DNA of 8,009 nucleotides from CAYRWK01 sp964427965 (GTDB lineage: Bacteria > Patescibacteriota > WWE3 > UBA101185 > UBA10185), in the NCBI GenBank assembly GCA_964427965.1, contig CAYRWK010000036.1:1-8009 (forward strand). Direction: 5' to 3'. Under the pieces are notes generated by a model. The model had not been told where the DNA came from and searched no databases. It saw only the letters and a program-made list of their open reading frames with translations. Positions 6,424 through 8,009 of the stretch are shown in pieces; position 1 is the stretch's first letter, and each line of letters starts with the position of its first letter. The position numbers were made by a program, and so were the translations under genes.

Positions 6424-6578
6424 GTGATTATTATACAAGCTTGCTGAGGATTTGGCACTCTTGGGTAGTTTGGCGTAAAGCTTGTGGCTACGCTGTAGGT
6501 ATAGTGTGGGATATTATTACGACAAATGAGGTAATTTAAGTTCTTGACATCTTTTTACATTCATGAGTACATAACTTT
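6424..6578. promoter_or_regulatory. Divergent intergenic promoter region
   Basis: About 155 nt separate the two divergent gene groups. The region holds the minus-strand TATAAT described above. On the plus strand there is a consensus TTGACA (6544-6549) with a weak -10 candidate TACATA (6568-6573, spacing 18) ending 5 nt before the ATG at 6579. A second plus-strand -10 candidate, TATAGT (6500-6505), has no clear -35. Two AAGCTT-centred sites (6437-6442 and 6478-6483) lie 41 nt apart. I see no small ORF or convincing structured RNA here. Confidence 0.5.
6430..6435 (-). promoter_or_regulatory. Putative -10 box (TATAAT) of the glycosyltransferase operon, leaderless geometry
   Basis: The minus strand reads TATAAT, then AATCAC, then the ATG at 6423, the same 6-nt spacing as at the ligase gene. 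A partial -35 match, GTGCCA (6458-6453, 4 of 6), lies 17 nt upstream. The predicted +1 falls at or beside the A of the ATG. The palindrome CAAGCTTG (6436-6443) directly abuts the box and could be an operator. This is the likely main promoter of the glycosyltransferase-mutM-recF group. Confidence 0.6.
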
Positions 6579-7091
6579 ATGCAAAAGGGATTTGCCCGAC
6601 CTTTACTGTTGATAATCATACTTTTACTGCTCCTTACCCCAGCAGTTTTATTGCTTGTAAATAAACCCGATGTCAAAGGATCAACTTCCTCAACTAAATC
6701 TTATGCAAAACCAGGTTTTGAGGTGTCTGTTGTTTCGTCGGGGGGAACGTGGGAGTTGGTGCAATACTTGTGTGAAACTGAAAACGAATGCACTTCGTTT
6801 GTAGAATCAGGAATAAGATCGGGTAGTGTCGGCGGCGGTCAAACCACACTACAAAAAGTTGCTATTAACTATACGTCTGACTGGGCCGATTACGATTTTA
6901 TCAAGGTTTATGTAAAACCGGGTTGGGGCTCTACCGATAGAACTTTTAATGTAGCCGACAAAGGTGCTTTTGCAGATGCCTTAGTAAAAAAGCTTGAGCT
7001 TGTAGACGGAGGTTCTTCTGATGCCGTGCTACTGCCTATTAATGAGTTAATGGATAAATTCCAGAAGTCCGTCACTTTTTCCGACAAGTAA
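6579..7091 (+). CDS. Signal-anchored extracytoplasmic protein of unknown function
   Basis: A 170-residue protein. It starts with a short basic segment (MQKGFAR) and a long hydrophobic stretch (about 8-27, rich in Leu and Ile), which looks like an uncleaved anchor or signal peptide with no lipobox. A Ser/Thr/Lys linker (34-44) leads to an extracytoplasmic domain (about 45-170). That domain has two Cys six residues apart (Cys65, Cys71; CETENEC) that could form a disulfide. Alternating hydrophobic patterns such as YDFIKVYVKPGWG (105-117) suggest a beta-rich fold, and the C-terminus looks helical (FADALVKKLELV). I do not recognise a named family. The ATG lies just past a consensus TTGACA promoter and has no SD. 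Its stop ends one base before the next start, so it is probably cotranscribed with the HEPN gene although the two products act on opposite sides of the membrane. Confidence 0.8.
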   Translation: MQKGFARPLLLIIILLLLLTPAVLLLVNKPDVKGSTSSTKSYAKPGFEVSVVSSGGTWELVQYLCETENECTSFVESGIRSGSVGGGQTTLQKVAINYTSDWADYDFIKVYVKPGWGSTDRTFNVADKGAFADALVKKLELVDGGSSDAVLLPINELMDKFQKSVTFSDK

Positions 7092-7092
7092 C

Positions 7093-7575
7093 ATGCAGGT
7101 AATCTCTAGAAAAAGTAAATTGTGGGAGTATTTAGAGCAAGACCTTAAGGGTTTAATAAGCGATGGGGAGGTTTTACTTGATACCGCTCAAAGCAACGAT
7201 GGGAAAATTTCAGACTTCTCGTATCTTGTTTTTCCTTTTGCAAAAGCTTTTGAAGGTTTTCTAAAGAGATTGTTTTTGGATTTGGACATGATGAGAGAAG
7301 ACGAGTATTATGGCGATGAGATAAGAATAGGAAGGGTTTTGAGCCCACATTATGTTCACGAGAACGCGAATCTGTTCAAAAATCTTTCTGCACATAAACG
7401 AGGCGGGGTTGATGTGGCCACGCTTCTATGGAATGTTTGGAAGAAAGGGAGAAATCAAGTCTTCCATTACTTTCCTCATAACTTTAGAAGTTTAAGTTTA
7501 AACGAAGCTTTGGAGATTGTGCACGAGATTATTGGCGCCATGGACAACGCCGTTGGCAGATGTTTTGAAAAGTAG
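7093..7575 (+). CDS. HEPN-domain putative ribonuclease, possibly RnlA/RNase LS-like
   Basis: A 160-residue, mostly helical soluble protein. The segment KKGRNQVFHYFP (117-128) holds Arg120-Asn-x3-His125, which fits the HEPN nuclease motif Rx4-6H, including a polar residue just after the Arg. Upstream lie FPFAKAFEGFLKRLFLDL (47-64) and the charged loop YYGDEIRIGRVLSP (72-85); the C-terminal helix is LNEALEIVHEIIGAMDN (136-152). From memory of the family, these resemble stand-alone proteins related to the C-terminal HEPN domain of RnlA (RNase LS toxin, bound by the Dmd antitoxin). That link is a resemblance and was not checked by search. HEPN RNases often act as toxins or in phage defence by cutting RNA. 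No antitoxin-like gene is adjacent. The ATG lies 1 nt after the upstream stop with no SD, suggesting termination-reinitiation. Confidence 0.65.
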   Translation: MQVISRKSKLWEYLEQDLKGLISDGEVLLDTAQSNDGKISDFSYLVFPFAKAFEGFLKRLFLDLDMMREDEYYGDEIRIGRVLSPHYVHENANLFKNLSAHKRGGVDVATLLWNVWKKGRNQVFHYFPHNFRSLSLNEALEIVHEIIGAMDNAVGRCFEK

Positions 7576-7609
7576 GTACAAGATACTTATTACATCGAGC
7601 AAAGTGAGA

Positions 7610-7615
7610 TATAAT
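7610..7615 (+). promoter_or_regulatory. Putative -10 box (TATAAT) for mnmA
   Basis: A perfect TATAAT lies in the 54-nt gap after the HEPN gene. A weak -35-like TTATTA (7587-7592) is 17 nt upstream. Transcription would begin near 7622, giving a leader of about 41 nt to the ATG at 7663 but only about 8 nt to the in-frame ATG at 7630. No terminator is seen in the gap, so read-through from the upstream genes is also possible. Confidence 0.5.
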
Positions 7616-7662
7616 CCCCCGGAAAATATATGTTATTAAAAAATAAACCTGGAAAAGGGAAT

Positions 7663-8009
7663 ATGGGAAAAGTTGCTGTAGGTATGAGTGGGGGTGTGGA
7701 TTCCTCTGTTTCTGCATACCTGCTAAAAGAGCAAGGCTACGATGTTACGGGAGTTTACATGCAGTGTTGGGATTCAAAGGCTGACGGTTGCAGGGCAGAT
7801 GAGGATAGAGCGGATGCGGTTGCTGTTGCCGGAAAGCTTGGGATTAAGTTTGAAACCTTGGACTTTATTTCTGAGTATAAAAAGCGCGTAATCGAATATT
7901 TTTACAGTGAATACGAAGCCGGACGAACTCCAAACCCCGATGTTATGTGCAATAAAGAAATTAAGTTTGGTTTGTTTTTGGAGTGGGCTGTAAAAAATGG
8001 GTTTGATAA
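7663..8009 (+). CDS. mnmA: tRNA 2-thiouridine(34) synthase MnmA, N-terminal part (runs off right edge)
   Basis: Makes 2-thiouridine at the wobble position of Lys, Glu and Gln tRNAs by adenylating U34 and transferring sulfur as a Cys persulfide. The visible 115 codons contain the PP-loop GMSGGVDSS (7-15), the early MnmA pattern GVYMQCW, and TPNPDVMCNKEIKF (89-102) with the first catalytic Cys at 96 (equivalent to E. coli Cys102). The second catalytic Cys and the RNA-binding domains lie beyond the window. An in-frame ATG at 7630 would add 11 residues (MLLKNKPGKGN). I prefer 7663 because MnmA proteins normally start just before the PP-loop strand, AAGGGA lies 2 nt upstream, and the nearby TATAAT leaves too short a leader for 7630. 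The truncation is a window boundary effect; no frameshift is seen. Confidence 0.95.
   Translation, partial: MGKVAVGMSGGVDSSVSAYLLKEQGYDVTGVYMQCWDSKADGCRADEDRADAVAVAGKLGIKFETLDFISEYKKRVIEYFYSEYEAGRTPNPDVMCNKEIKFGLFLEWAVKNGFD

Noticed and set aside
6424..6438. TTG start at 6438 for the glycosyltransferase
   Set aside because: This start lies upstream of and reads through the TATAAT box. The ATG at 6423 starts the typical KVAIIHDY N-terminus.
6516..6535. ATTAC/GTAAT inverted repeat in the divergent region
   Set aside because: Only 5-bp AT-rich arms with a 10-nt gap, too weak to call an operator or RNA structure.
7145..7348. Minus-strand frame opposite the HEPN gene as a possible antitoxin
   Set aside because: Its composition is atypical, it has no start signal, and it is fully antisense to the HEPN core. 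It is best explained as a shadow frame.
7570..7588. Inverted repeat AAGTA/TACTT after the HEPN gene as a terminator
   Set aside because: Five base pairs with a 9-nt loop and no T-run; most likely chance.
7630..7662. Upstream ATG start for mnmA
   Set aside because: It adds 11 residues unlike usual MnmA N-termini and would leave only about 8 nt of leader from the nearby -10 box; not fully excluded.
1..8009. CRISPR array, insertion sequence, tRNA, or a recoded TGA
   Set aside because: No spaced direct repeats, transposase motifs, terminal inverted repeats or tRNA-like sequences were seen, and all genes read through under the standard code.

Overview
The window is AT-rich and compact, and it contains no rRNA, tRNA, mobile element or CRISPR array. 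Small overlapping genes, a Tic20/DUF4870-type membrane protein, an archaeal-type ATP-dependent DNA ligase, a GT4 glycosyltransferase and several genes without a Shine-Dalgarno (SD) sequence together suggest a Candidate Phyla Radiation (Patescibacteria) genome, perhaps of Microgenomates type. That placement is inferred from protein style; no phylogeny was run. The standard genetic code fits every gene.

Layout. Seven genes lie on the minus strand, in transcription order from about 6423 down to 1: a GT4 glycosyltransferase, mutM, recF, a degenerate Fic protein with a winged-helix tail, an ATP-dependent DNA ligase, a DUF4870-like membrane protein, and the start of an unrecognised gene that leaves the window on the left. 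Spacing is tight. The glycosyltransferase overlaps mutM by 47 nt, mutM and recF share TAATG, and the remaining gaps are about 10 to 60 nt. A divergent intergenic region of about 155 nt (6424-6578) separates this group from three plus-strand genes: a signal-anchored extracytoplasmic protein, a HEPN-fold putative ribonuclease (possibly related to the RnlA/RNase LS toxin domain), and the first 115 codons of mnmA (tRNA 2-thiouridylase), which runs off the right edge.

How the genes fit together. MutM (oxidised-base glycosylase/lyase), RecF (gap and fork repair loader) and the ligase look like a DNA-repair block headed by an unrelated cell-surface glycosyltransferase. The Fic-like protein inside this block has lost both its catalytic motif and its inhibitory motif but keeps a C-terminal winged helix, so a DNA-binding or regulatory role is more likely than AMPylation. 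Start signals fall into two classes. The internal genes mutM and recF have SD sequences. The glycosyltransferase and the ligase have no SD but carry a perfect TATAAT ending exactly 6 nt before the ATG, as expected for leaderless transcripts. The most notable items are the degenerate Fic, the leaderless-type promoters, the HEPN gene paired with an exported protein, and a three-copy 11-bp repeat that puts stops in all three frames at the end of the ligase gene.
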